Shown piece by piece: positions 42,756-51,726 of a stretch of DNA of 64,000 nt. This DNA comes from Clostridia bacterium (GTDB lineage Bacteria; Bacillota; Clostridia; Oscillospirales; CAG-272): assembly GCA_017540175.1 (NCBI GenBank), contig JAFYBN010000070.1:1-64000 (forward strand), given 5' to 3'. The translations under genes and the position numbers were made by a program. Within the stretch, counting starts at the first letter, position 1, and every line of letters starts with the position of its first letter. Below the pieces are notes generated by a model. That model was not told where the DNA came from. It saw nothing but the letters and a program-made list of their open reading frames with translations, and made no database searches.

Positions 42756-43870
42756 GCCCGGGACTGCATACAGCGCTCTTTCTTCCGGATCTCCGTTTCC
42801 GCGTGTACCTCGTCAAGAAGGGTGAGGATCGGGATCATCCGGGGATCGTCCCGGACGCCGTCGAATTCGGGCATCCGCCGGATGGCGCGCGCATAGCTGC
42901 CGGAATACGACCCGCGCTCCGTTTTGTCCGGGAACGACGCCGAGCGGGCGTCAAACAGCGGGGACGTACAGCGCACCTCCGACCCGTCCCCCGGCAGACG
43001 GTCGTTCAGAACGGCAAGGCGGGCGCATTCTCCGAGAGCCTCGAAGGCCTTGTCCTCCCGCCCGGCTTTCAGTTCGAGATGCGCGATCCTCCACCAGACT
43101 CGTGAGACAGTCGCGAAAGAGATATAGCAGTCACCGTCATCATAGAGCAAATCGAACAAAGCGGGAATCTTCCGCAGAAGCGTGATCCTCTCCTCCCCCT
43201 GATACCGCATCCCTTCCGTTATGCTGTTGATGGTATCGGCGATGCTCATCACGCAAAGTTCCATGAGCTTCTGGCTCCATTCTACGTTTTCTTCCCCGTC
43301 GGTGAGGCGCGTCATGAGGTCGCAGTGCTCTACGAGGGGGAGGCGCAGTTTCTTTGCCCGTTCGACGGCTTCTTCCTTCTTCCCCATTTGTCCGAGGGTC
43401 ATGCAGATCTGCTTTTCCGTCACGCCGCTCAGATTCCAAGGAGGTTCCAGAGAAGCCGCGCGTTCGTACAGCCGGATCGCCTCCCCGAGGTCTTCGGGCG
43501 ACCCGCTGTGCCTCATTTCCGACGCCAGCCGGTTCAGGGCTTCCCAGTCGTCCGGAAACAGGGAAACAGCCTCGCGCAGCAGCGGGATCGCTTCCGCATG
43601 ACAGTTGTTCACGGACAGGACCTCCGCCTTTTCCATGAGCGCGTCCCGCCTTTCCCGGCTTCTCAGCTCGTTCATCCCGATCAAATCGTCGAGGGAGACG
43701 CCGAAAAAGGACGCGGCGGCGATGAGCAGGGGAAGATCGGGTATTCCGGTTCCGCATTCCCATTTGGAGACGGCTTGTCCGGAGACGCCGAGGATGTTTC
43801 CCAGCTCTTCCTGCGTCAGATTCCGCCCGCGCCGCAGCCGTTTCAGATTGTCGGCAATGCTCAAGTTCAT
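42737..43870 (-). CDS. XRE-family regulator with helical tail (2)
   Basis: A 377-aa protein with HTH_3 domain at residues about 6-62 (LKRLRRGRNLTQEELGNILG, SGQAVSKWE) and a TPR-like tail (EAIPLLREAVSLFPDDWEALNRLA, EAIRLYERAASLEPP are clear TPR helices). It is more distant from the other two XRE proteins. The ATG at 43870 follows GGGAGGAAAT; upstream in-frame codons would overlap the promoter at 43913-43941. Likely a ligand-responsive regulator; target genes unknown. Confidence 0.85.
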   Translation of the reverse strand: MNLSIADNLKRLRRGRNLTQEELGNILGVSGQAVSKWECGTGIPDLPLLIAAASFFGVSLDDLIGMNELRSRERRDALMEKAEVLSVNNCHAEAIPLLREAVSLFPDDWEALNRLASEMRHSGSPEDLGEAIRLYERAASLEPPWNLSGVTEKQICMTLGQMGKKEEAVERAKKLRLPLVEHCDLMTRLTDGEENVEWSQKLMELCVMSIADTINSITEGMRYQGEERITLLRKIPALFDLLYDDGDCYISFATVSRVWWRIAHLELKAGREDKAFEALGECARLAVLNDRLPGDGSEVRCTSPLFDARSASFPDKTERGSYSGSYARAIRRMPEFDGVRDDPRMIPILTLLDEVHAETEIRKKERCMQSRADTTPG

Positions 43871-43912
43871 AGGATTTCCTCCCGTATTCGTGAACCGGTC
43901 GGTTCTGCCTTG

Positions 43913-43941
43913 ATTATATCCGATTCCTGCCTTCATTGCAA
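43913..43941 (-). promoter_or_regulatory. Promoter of XRE regulator 2
   Basis: TTGCAA (43936-43941) and TATAAT (43913-43918), minus strand, 17-base spacer; the leader is about 35 bases. Confidence 0.75.
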
Positions 43942-44003
43942 TGGAGGCTGTTTTGAGAATGCCTCAACGGAACGTGGGGAGGATCGGACCGACGTCTCCT
44001 CTC

Positions 44004-45120
44004 TCAGCTTGGCGGATCCCGCTTTTCATCCTCCCGTCGATCCCATGCGATGACGAGCTCGTACGGGGTTCCTTCCTTTTGCCCGAGCTGTGCGCAGAGG
44101 TCCTTGAAATCCGCCCTTTCGCGGAGGGGATTGAAGCGGGCGTTGTACAGATTGTTTGCGGCGAGCTCCCGCATGCTCATACTGCTGTAAAGGATCGGGC
44201 GGGAGCAGGTCAGAAGATCGAAGAGCGGGCAGGTGTACGGGAGCGGCTCTCCCTCCTGACGCAGAACCTCGTAATCCCCGACAAGCCTGCCGTATTCCCT
44301 GAGCTTGTCCATCGCTTCATCGTACCGCCCCGCGTCGGTCAGGAACCACGCCTGCTTTTCCAGCGAATCCCACAGCGGGGGGAGCAGAGCCAGATAATTT
44401 CCGTCCGGTATCGCGTCCCGGATGACTTTTTCCGTGAGCTCTGCCGCCGGGAGGGAATTATTAACCATTCCGAGGGCCGTGACGAGCCCGAGAAGCTTCC
44501 CCTGCGTATATCTCTGCCAGTGAAGCCGCCGCTCTTCTCCGGTCAGACAGACCAGAAGCAGGAAATCGGCGTCCGGGCTCTGTTTCGCAAAAGGTACGGC
44601 TTCTTCATGCCGGTTCTGATTCACAAGAAAATGGACGAAATAACTGATGACGGTCCGCCGCATCCCTTCGTCCCGCACTTCATCGAGGATGAAACGGTAG
44701 CGGCGTTCGGCGGCGTCGAAGCGCTCCTCCTTTTTCCGGCGGCCGGCACTCTCGCGCAAGTCTTGACTCCGCCGCCGCAAGACGGAGCTGCAGGGTCATA
44801 TTGCGGGGAAACTCTTCGACGGCCCGGAGGCATTTTTCGTAATGGGCCCGGCATTCGAGACGGACGTTTTCCGAGAGATCCGTTTCCCTCAGAAGCTGCG
44901 CCTCCCGCTCGTTCTCCTCCCTGCCGATCCCGAGCAGCTCGTCCGACGAACACCCAAGTACCCGGCACAGCGGCGCGATCAGCGACAGATCCAGCGACGC
45001 CGAACCGACCTCCCATTTCGAGACGGCCTGCGGGCTCACGCCGATGTATTCCGCCAGCCGGTCCTGCGTCATGTCGGCTTTTTTGCGCAGGTCTTTGATC
45101 CTTTGTCCGATGTGTTCCAT
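44004..45120 (-). pseudogene. XRE-family regulator with helical tail (3), frameshifted
   Basis: The N-terminal frame from the ATG at 45120 gives an HTH_3 domain (IKDLRKKADMTQDRLAEYIG) almost identical to that of regulator 1 and reads as helical sequence to about ...AAAESRLARE (near 44760), then hits low-quality sequence and a stop at 44680. The expected tail continues in another frame (SAGRRKKEERFDAAERRYRF...) to the stop at 44004 and matches the tail of regulator 1 in style. A single-base change near 44755-44765 accounts for the break. A sequencing error cannot be ruled out. Confidence 0.75.
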
Positions 45121-45265
45121 ATCCGTTTCTCCTGTTCGAATTCCCGAAAAGAAAGCAAGCCCGGCTTTCGTTCTGCCTATAGTATAGCAGATTCAAAAGT
45201 CGGGCGCAATGGATTTGTATTCGAGGTCCCCACAACCGCAGGTTGTGAGTCAGCCTGAGGTTGCG
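45114..45265 (-). repeat. Duplicated regulator promoter cassette, copy 2
   Basis: Matches 42601-42755, with the dyad CACAACCGCAGGTTGTG slightly changed in its centre. Confidence 0.85.
45181..45209 (-). promoter_or_regulatory. Promoter of XRE regulator 3
   Basis: TTGCGC (45204-45209) and TATACT (45181-45186), minus strand, 17-base spacer, as in copy 1. Confidence 0.75.
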
Positions 45266-45308
45266 TCAGCCGTCCCCGGTCCCGTCCGTGAAGGACAAGC
45301 GGAGGATG

Positions 45309-46334
45309 TCAGATCAGCGTATCGAGCCAGAGCGCGTTTGAATTCGCCCGTCTGCCGCAGTCGTCGAAGACGTCTACGCGGACGTAGCCGTCGTGCGCGC
45401 GGTCGAAGCGGAACTCGGCTTCCTCGACGTATTCGCCGAAGCGGGCGTTTTTCGCCGCGGCATGGCGCGAGCCCGTGATAAAGGCGATGCGGTGCGCCGG
45501 CGAGGTCTTCACGTACAGGGTATCGCCCTCGAACCCGAGCGCCTTGATCGCCGGTCCGGTCGAGGCGTAGAACGAACCCGCCTCGAGCGCCGCGGTGACC
45601 GCGCGGTATTCGAGCTTATCCGCGCGGATCACGACCCATCCTCCGCACGCGTCGCTCGCGGGTGAGCCGAGGGGCGCGCCGTTGTGGTTGTCGTCCGCGG
45701 CGATGCAGAAAATGCGCTTGCCCTGCCTCAGCAGATCGTCGTACACACGGGAATTGTAATCGTCCCAGCCGCCGAGCACGCAGCCCGTGTTGTAGATCTC
45801 CATCGCGTGCATGCCCTCGTAGCCGGAATAGTCCGAATAATCCTCCATCGACCACGCCGGGTGGTTGTAGGTCACGAAGAAGCCCGCCTCCCTGCCGCGG
45901 CGCATCATGTCCGAGATCCCCTCGTGGGAGAAGACGCGGACGTAGTCGTCCCGGTCGAATTTGAGGGAAGGGATGTAATCCTTCGCGTGTCCCCAGATGT
46001 AGCGGTCCTTGTGATAGCAAACCTGCGTGAGGTTGTCCGGCTCCTTCGCGATAAAGCACATGTGGCAGGTCTTCGGGGAGCCGAAGGGACGGTCGAAGCC
46101 GCTCTCGTTCACCTCGAGCTCATAGCCGTTCAGCGTGAGGAATTTCCCCTCCTCGTTCAGCTCCGGATGGGGAACGAGCACGTCGTGGTCCGTGTAGGCG
46201 ATGACGGAATAGCCGTGCTTCATGTAATACGCCTTGACTTCTTCGGGGCTGAGACGCCCGTCCGATACCGTGGTGTGGCAGTGCAGATTGGCCTTGTAAG
46301 CGCCGCCCTCTTCGGGCAGGATCCATTTGATCAT
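45309..46334 (-). CDS. PHP-domain metal-dependent hydrolase
   Basis: A 341-aa PHP-family protein. Metal-binding motifs are visible: NLHCHTTVSDG (His18, His20), AYTDHDVL (about residues 46-53), a His in FSHEG and YNHPAW, and ADDNHNG near residue 218. The family includes phosphoesterases such as histidinol phosphatase and 3',5'-nucleotide phosphatases; this member is of the longer type with a C-terminal beta domain (about 240-341). No signal peptide, so presumably cytosolic. GGAGA precedes the ATG. It follows the pyrimidine phosphorylase gene by 83 bases, a gap that contains a hairpin repeat. Confidence 0.85.
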   Translation of the reverse strand: MIKWILPEEGGAYKANLHCHTTVSDGRLSPEEVKAYYMKHGYSVIAYTDHDVLVPHPELNEEGKFLTLNGYELEVNESGFDRPFGSPKTCHMCFIAKEPDNLTQVCYHKDRYIWGHAKDYIPSLKFDRDDYVRVFSHEGISDMMRRGREAGFFVTYNHPAWSMEDYSDYSGYEGMHAMEIYNTGCVLGGWDDYNSRVYDDLLRQGKRIFCIAADDNHNGAPLGSPASDACGGWVVIRADKLEYRAVTAALEAGSFYASTGPAIKALGFEGDTLYVKTSPAHRIAFITGSRHAAAKNARFGEYVEEAEFRFDRAHDGYVRVDVFDDCGRRANSNALWLDTLI

Positions 46335-46354
46335 GATGCTGTCTCCTTTTTTTA

Positions 46355-46417
46355 AAGCTTTTTGCCGGCGATGCGAAGCATCGCGAGCTTTTATCTCGAA
46401 AAAGCCGCGTTCCCCTT
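46355..46417 (-). repeat. Interspersed hairpin repeat, copy 1
   Basis: Directly after the phosphorylase stop (minus strand): GGGGAACGCGGCTTT, then AAAGCTCGCGATGC-TTC-GCATCGCCGGCAAAAAGC. The same arrangement follows the GH20-like gene at 55925-55999. The GCGATGC/GCATCGC hairpin is conserved. Confidence 0.7.
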
Positions 46418-47719
46418 TTACCGCACCGAGCCCGCGATGAGCTTCGGCAGGATCGGTTTTTCATCCGAAATGCCGAGGGAGCCGAGGAAAACCGCCTCTG
46501 CGTCGGCGAGCTTCTTTTCGTCCGAGGTGTAGAACTCGGCGATGGGCTGATCCTTTTCGAGCTTCCCGCCCGGCGTGCAGGTGAGCACGATGCCCGCCGT
46601 GAGATCGGGCTGATCCCCGAGCTTCATGCGCCCCGCGCCGAGCAGGCACGCCGCCGTGCCGACCGCTTCGGTGTCCATCCGCGCGAGCCAGCCGGACGCC
46701 GGGGAGACGATCACCTTTTTCACCCCCGCTCTTTCGAAGCGGTTTTCTTCGATATAGGAGACGTCGCCGCCCTGCGCCGCGATCCATTCGAGGAACTTTT
46801 TGTATCCCGCGCCGCTCACGAGTGTGTCCTCCGCTTTTTTCGCCGCCCCGTCCCCGTCCATGCCGAGGGAGAGGGAGAGCAGGGAAGCCGTCAGCCTGAG
46901 TATGACCTCGCGCACGCCCCAGCCCGCGGGGTCCTCGCCGCGCAGGATCTTCACCGCCTCTTCCACCTCGAGGGTGTTGCCGATCTGCGGCGCGAGCGGG
47001 AATTCCATGGAGGTGACGAGCGCCGCCATCTTCCGCCCGTTCGCGCGTCCGATGTCGACCATCGCCTCAGCGAGCGCGCGGGCGTCTTCCTCCGTTTTCA
47101 TGAACGCGCCGCTGCCGTATTTCACGTCGAGCACGATGGACTCGGCTCCCGCGGCGAGCTTTTTCGACATGATGCTCGAGGCGATGAGGGGCAGGGAATC
47201 CACGGTCCCCGTGACGTCGCGCAGGGCGTAGAGCTTTTTGTCCGCGGGGGCGAGGTTCGCCGTCTGCCCGACGAGGACCATGCCGATCCTCTTCGCCTGG
47301 GAGAGGAATTCCTCTTCGCTGAGCGCGGTGCGGAAGCCGGGGATCGATTCGAGCTTGTCCACCGTGCCGCCCGTGTGTCCGAGCCCGCGCCCGGACATCT
47401 TCGCCATCGTCAGCCCGCAGGACGCCGCGAGGGGCGCGACGACGAGGGAGGTGAGGTCGCCCACGCCGCCCGTGCTGTGCTTGTCGACGGTGTGGGGCAG
47501 GGAGGAGAGGTCGACCGTGGAGCCGGAGCGCATCATGCGGTCGGTGAGGACGGCGCGCTCCCGCCCGCTCATGCCCCGGAAGCGGATCGCCATGCACAGC
47601 GCCGCTGCCTGATAATCGGGGATTTCGCCCTTCGTATAGCCTTCGACGAAATAGGCGATTTCCCCGTCCGAGAGTTCGACGCCGTTTTTCTTTTTTTCGA
47701 TGAGCTCGATCATGCGCAT
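46418..47719 (-). CDS. Pyrimidine-nucleoside (thymidine) phosphorylase
   Basis: A 433-aa enzyme that splits uridine, thymidine or deoxyuridine with phosphate to base and (deoxy)ribose-1-phosphate in pyrimidine salvage. Signature parts are DKHSTGGVGDLTSLV (phosphate and base binding), MSGRGLGHTGGTVDKLE and the KLAAGAESIVLDVKYGSGAFMK segment. Length fits the family. The ATG at 47719 (MRMIELIEKK) is the usual family start and follows GAGG by eight bases; a GTG two codons upstream is less likely. No deoC or cdd gene is adjacent. The promoter is at 47758-47785. Confidence 0.9.
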   Translation of the reverse strand: MRMIELIEKKKNGVELSDGEIAYFVEGYTKGEIPDYQAAALCMAIRFRGMSGRERAVLTDRMMRSGSTVDLSSLPHTVDKHSTGGVGDLTSLVVAPLAASCGLTMAKMSGRGLGHTGGTVDKLESIPGFRTALSEEEFLSQAKRIGMVLVGQTANLAPADKKLYALRDVTGTVDSLPLIASSIMSKKLAAGAESIVLDVKYGSGAFMKTEEDARALAEAMVDIGRANGRKMAALVTSMEFPLAPQIGNTLEVEEAVKILRGEDPAGWGVREVILRLTASLLSLSLGMDGDGAAKKAEDTLVSGAGYKKFLEWIAAQGGDVSYIEENRFERAGVKKVIVSPASGWLARMDTEAVGTAACLLGAGRMKLGDQPDLTAGIVLTCTPGGKLEKDQPIAEFYTSDEKKLADAEAVFLGSLGISDEKPILPKLIAGSVR

Positions 47720-47757
47720 GGGCACTACCTCGTTTCTTTCATTTGTGATCCTGCCCC

Positions 47758-47785
47758 ATTATACCACGGCGGAGGGAGGACGCAA
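47758..47785 (-). promoter_or_regulatory. Promoter of the pyrimidine phosphorylase gene
   Basis: TTGCGT (47780-47785) and TATAAT (47758-47763), minus strand, 16-base spacer. Confidence 0.65.
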
Positions 47786-47833
47786 GCGTCGGCGTGAAAT
47801 TTGCGGGAACAAAATCTTCTCCGCGCCGAAATG

Positions 47834-47878
47834 AAAACCCCGCCGCGCCCCCCGATCACTCGGGCAGCCGCGGCGGGG
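47834..47878 (-). terminator. Terminator of the ABC exporter operon
   Basis: A 10-bp stem CCCCGCCGCG/CGCGGCGGGG (47838-47847 with 47869-47878) followed on the minus strand by TTTTCATTTC, seven bases after the stop at 47885. Confidence 0.75.
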
Positions 47879-47884
47879 ATTCTG

Positions 47885-49768
47885 TCACGCCCCGATCTGC
47901 TGTTTCTTTTCCTGAATCTTATACAGCTCGTAATACCTGCCGCCGAGCCGCAAGAGCTCCTCGTGCGTCCCTTCCTCCACGATCTCTCCGCGCGAGATCA
48001 CGAAGATTTTGTCCGCGGAGCGGATGGTGGAGAGGCGGTGCGCCACGATGAGCATGGTGCCGATGTTCTTCATCTTTTCGAGGGAATCCTGAATGAGGAT
48101 CTCCGTCTCCGTGTCGATGTTCGCGGTCGCCTCGTCGAGGATCATCACGGACGGCTTTTGCAGGATCGTGCGCGCGAAGGAGAGCAGCTGCCGCTGTCCG
48201 GCGGAGAAATTGTTTCCTCTCTCCCGCACCTCCTCGTCAAGTCCGCCCGAGAGCTTGGAGATGAATTTGTCCGCGTTCACATACCGGCACGCCTCCTTCA
48301 CCTCTTCGTCCGTGATCGAATCTTCCCTGAGCACGAGATTGGAGCGGATCGTCCCCGCGAAGAGGAAGACGTCCTGAAGCATCTGCCCGAACTGACGCCG
48401 GAGGGAGGCGAGCTTGATCTTTCTCACGTCGATCCCGTCCACAAGGATCTCGCCCTTCTGGATGTCGTAATTGCGGCAGATCAGGGAGAGGATCGTCGTC
48501 TTGCCGGAGCCGGTCGCCCCGACGAACGCCGCGGTCTCCCTCGCGTTGACCTTGAAGCTCACGTCTTTCAGCACCCATTCCTCATCCTCATAGGCGAACC
48601 ACACATGGCGGAATTCGATGTTCCCCTCCACGTGATCGAGCTCTACCGCGTCCGGCGCGTCCGTGATCTCGGGCTCCATGTCGAAGACCGTGAAGATCTT
48701 TTCCGCCGACGCCATGGCGGACTGCAGCCAGTTGAACTGCTCCGCGAGGGACTGGATCGGGTTGAAGAATTTCGAAATGTACATGTAAAACGAGACGAGC
48801 ACGCCCGCGGTAATGGTTTGTCCGAGGAAGGAGGTCCCCTTGATGTACCCTCGCCCGCCGAGGTAGAGCAGGCAGAGCACCGAGGCGATGTAGAGCATGT
48901 AGACCACCGGGCGGAAAACCGCGAAGGTGAGGATCTGCGCCTGCTTCGCCCGTCCGAGGGTCCGGTTCTTTTCGTCGAACTGCGCCTTCTTTTCCGCCTC
49001 CCGGTTGAAGATCTGAATGATCTTCATGCCGGACAGGTGCTCGGACAGGTAGGTGTTGATGTCGGTCGTGCCGTCCTTCACGCGCCGGTACGCCTTGCGC
49101 GAGAACTTGCGGAAGATCACCGTGAAGAGCACGATGAAGGGCACGAAGCACAAAATCATGAGGGTCAGCTCGTAGTTCAGGCAGAGCATGGCGACGAACA
49201 CGCCCGTGATCACGAAGGTGTTCTTCACGAGATTCACGAAGATGTTCGTGAACATCATGGAGATCGCGCCCGTGTCGTTCGTCACCCTTGTCACGAGCTT
49301 TCCCACCGGAATGGCGGTCAGCTGCGCGTGGGACAGGCTTTCGATATGCACGAACAGGTCCTCGCGGATCGACGAAAGGATCTTCTGCCCCGTCTTCTGA
49401 AGAAGGATCGCCTGCGCGTAGGAGCACAGGAGGGACACCGCGAGCACCCCGGCGTAAAGCGCGACCCAGGAAAAGAGGATCTTCAGCTCGAATGGGGAGG
49501 AGAACATCTCCTCGATGTGCCCGACGACGAGGGGGGAGACGATGTCGTAGGCGATGGACGCGAGCATGAGCAGTCCCACGAGCAGAAAGCTCTTTCCGTG
49601 GGGCCTCGCGTATTTCATGAGCCGGCGGATGATCTCGCCGTCCTTCATGTTCCGGTCGAAGCCGATCGCTTCCTTCTGCTTCCGGATCGTGAGATAGGCG
49701 GCGGTGAAGACGGCGGAAAACAGCCCGAGGATGCCGCCGATGACAAGGAGGAGATAGTATTCTCTCAT
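47885..49768 (-). CDS. ABC exporter subunit with intact catalytic Glu (heterodimer partner 2)
   Basis: A 627-aa half-transporter: six membrane helices (about residues 1-325) and an ATPase domain (about 370-610). Walker A is GATGSGKTT, Walker B ends VMILDEATANID with the catalytic Glu, and the switch His is in IVAHRLSTI. The signature is FSAGQ instead of LSGGQ. The partner gene just upstream has the opposite defects, as in TM287/288-type heterodimers with one active and one degenerate ATP site. Likely exports drugs, lipids or peptides; substrate unknown. Its ATG overlaps the partner's stop (ATGA). Confidence 0.9.
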   Translation of the reverse strand: MREYYLLLVIGGILGLFSAVFTAAYLTIRKQKEAIGFDRNMKDGEIIRRLMKYARPHGKSFLLVGLLMLASIAYDIVSPLVVGHIEEMFSSPFELKILFSWVALYAGVLAVSLLCSYAQAILLQKTGQKILSSIREDLFVHIESLSHAQLTAIPVGKLVTRVTNDTGAISMMFTNIFVNLVKNTFVITGVFVAMLCLNYELTLMILCFVPFIVLFTVIFRKFSRKAYRRVKDGTTDINTYLSEHLSGMKIIQIFNREAEKKAQFDEKNRTLGRAKQAQILTFAVFRPVVYMLYIASVLCLLYLGGRGYIKGTSFLGQTITAGVLVSFYMYISKFFNPIQSLAEQFNWLQSAMASAEKIFTVFDMEPEITDAPDAVELDHVEGNIEFRHVWFAYEDEEWVLKDVSFKVNARETAAFVGATGSGKTTILSLICRNYDIQKGEILVDGIDVRKIKLASLRRQFGQMLQDVFLFAGTIRSNLVLREDSITDEEVKEACRYVNADKFISKLSGGLDEEVRERGNNFSAGQRQLLSFARTILQKPSVMILDEATANIDTETEILIQDSLEKMKNIGTMLIVAHRLSTIRSADKIFVISRGEIVEEGTHEELLRLGGRYYELYKIQEKKQQIGA

Positions 49769-51558
49769 TTTGCCGCCTCCTTGCTTTCGCTCAGGGACTG
49801 GAGCTTCTGCAGCTCCACCATGTTCCGGTAGGCGGGGCAGGTCTCGCAGAGCTCGTTGTGGGTCCCGACGGCGGCGACATGGCCGTCCTCGAGATAGACG
49901 ACCTTGTCCATGCCCTCCACGGTGGAGACCCGGTGCGCGATCAGGATCGTGGTCTTGCCCCGGCGGGTCTCGCGGAGGTTTTTGAGGATCGTCTCCTCCG
50001 TCCCGGTGTCCACGGCGGACACCGCGTCGTCTAAGATCAAAATCGGCGCTTCCTTCATCAGGGCGCGGGCGATGGAAATGCGCTGCTTCTGCCCGCCGGA
50101 GACGGTCACGCCCCGCTCGCCCAGGACTGTTTCATACTTTTCCGGAAATTCGTCGATGTTGCCGTGCACGTCCGAAAGGCGCGCCGCCGCTTCGATCCGC
50201 TCCGGGGAGAGCTCCCCGTCCGCGGCAAAGGAGATGTTGTTTCCGATGGTGTCGCTGAACAGGAAATTGTCCTGCGGCACATAGGCGGCGTATTTCCGCA
50301 CGGTGCGGATCGGGATGCGGTTCACGTCGTGCCCGTCGAGGAAGAGGGTTCCGTCCGGAATATTGTAGGTCCTGAGGATCAGATCGACGAGGGTCGTCTT
50401 GCCCGAGCCGGTCTTGCCGATGACTCCCACGTTCTCGCCCGCCTCGATCGAAAGGCTCACGTCGGAGAGGGAATCGTAATCCGCGCCGGGATAGCGGAAG
50501 GTGAGGTGCTTCATTTCGATCTTCCCGGTCAGCGGGGGGACGTCCTCAACGTCGTCCGCGTCTTCGACGTCCACCGGCGTGTCGAGCAGATCCCCGATCC
50601 GGTCGAGGGACGCCCGGCCCCGGGACCGCAGCTCGATGAGCTGGGAGATCGCCATCACGGGCCAGACGATGGAGGTGAAATAGCCGATGAATTCCACGAG
50701 CTGCCCGGCGTTGAACACGCCCTCGTGGACGAGATATCCGCCGTAGCCGAGGATCACGCAGATGATGGACTCCACAAAGAGCGTGACGAAGATCTGGAAC
50801 AGGGTCGAGATCTTGGTGTAGGCGACGTTCGTGTCCTCGTTCTGCCGGTTCAGCTTCCGGAACGCGAGAAGCTCCTTCGACTCCTTCACAAACGCCTTGA
50901 TGACGGCGATGCCGGAAAAGCTCTCCTGCGAGAAATCCGAGAGGTCGGAAAAGGCCTCCTGCCTCTTCTGCCATTTCTGCCGCATGGATTTGCCCACGAT
51001 CGCGCCCATCGCGAAGAGCAGGATCATCGGCACGAGGGAGAAGAGAGTGAGCAGCCCGTGCATCCGGAGCATTTTGTAAAACGCCATCACGCCGAGCAGA
51101 ACAGCGTCCGCCAGCATGAGAATGCCGGAGGCGAAGCATTCGTGCACGGTTTCGAGGTCGTTCGTGAAGAGGGACATGAGATTTCCGACCTTCTCCCGCT
51201 CGTAGAACTGCCGGGAGAGGTCCTTGCAGCGGTCAAACATGCGCCCCCTGAGATCGGTCTCCACGCGGACGGCGGAACCGAAGAAGCAGATCCGCCACAA
51301 AAAACGCCCCACCGCCATGAAGACGAGGATGAAGAGCATGGGGCGGCAGATCTCGTCGAGCAGGAAATTCATGTCGAAGGCGACGACGGTTCCGTCGGCG
51401 AGGACGCCCTCGCCGCTGTTCAGCCCGTTCACCACCAGACGGTAGAGCTCGGGCATTTTGAGCATGTTCGTATCCACCGCCACGAGCGCCGCGATGCCGA
51501 GCAGCAAAAGCCACCCGTACCGGAGGTAATAGCGGTTGATGTGCTTGCCGAAGAGCAA
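49765..51558 (-). CDS. ABC exporter subunit with degenerate site (heterodimer partner 1)
   Basis: A 597-aa half-transporter: six membrane helices (about residues 15-320) and an ATPase domain (about 345-585). Walker A is GKTGSGKTTL, the signature VSGGQ is canonical, but Walker B reads LILDDAVSAVD with Asp in place of the catalytic Glu. Together with the FSAGQ signature of the partner this builds one degenerate and one competent site. The start is TTG at 51558 (AAGGAAG about eight bases upstream); no better in-frame ATG exists before the first helix. The promoter is at 51609-51637. Confidence 0.88.
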   Translation of the reverse strand: MLFGKHINRYYLRYGWLLLLGIAALVAVDTNMLKMPELYRLVVNGLNSGEGVLADGTVVAFDMNFLLDEICRPMLFILVFMAVGRFLWRICFFGSAVRVETDLRGRMFDRCKDLSRQFYEREKVGNLMSLFTNDLETVHECFASGILMLADAVLLGVMAFYKMLRMHGLLTLFSLVPMILLFAMGAIVGKSMRQKWQKRQEAFSDLSDFSQESFSGIAVIKAFVKESKELLAFRKLNRQNEDTNVAYTKISTLFQIFVTLFVESIICVILGYGGYLVHEGVFNAGQLVEFIGYFTSIVWPVMAISQLIELRSRGRASLDRIGDLLDTPVDVEDADDVEDVPPLTGKIEMKHLTFRYPGADYDSLSDVSLSIEAGENVGVIGKTGSGKTTLVDLILRTYNIPDGTLFLDGHDVNRIPIRTVRKYAAYVPQDNFLFSDTIGNNISFAADGELSPERIEAAARLSDVHGNIDEFPEKYETVLGERGVTVSGGQKQRISIARALMKEAPILILDDAVSAVDTGTEETILKNLRETRRGKTTILIAHRVSTVEGMDKVVYLEDGHVAAVGTHNELCETCPAYRNMVELQKLQSLSESKEAAK

Positions 51559-51608
51559 AACATCACTTCCTTGATCGGTTTATCCGGGCCAAAACCCGAA
51601 GCTTTCCC

Positions 51609-51637
51609 ATTCTACCATAAAATAGTTAATAAATCAA
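51609..51637 (-). promoter_or_regulatory. Promoter of the ABC exporter operon
   Basis: TTGATT (51632-51637) and TAGAAT (51609-51614), minus strand, 17-base spacer, in a locally AT-rich stretch. Confidence 0.7.
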
Positions 51638-51675
51638 GGGGAATTGAAATAATTGCAGAAGAATGGGGAAAAGAG

Positions 51676-51695
51676 AAAAGGGGCGCGAAGCCCCT
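51676..51695 (-). terminator. Likely terminator of the nitroreductase gene
   Basis: A 6-bp stem AGGGGC/GCCCCT with a TTCGC loop (minus strand) followed by TTTTC, about 30 bases after the stop at 51727. Confidence 0.6.
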
Positions 51696-51726
51696 CATCC
51701 AAAAAGCGAGCATAGGAGTTGCGATC

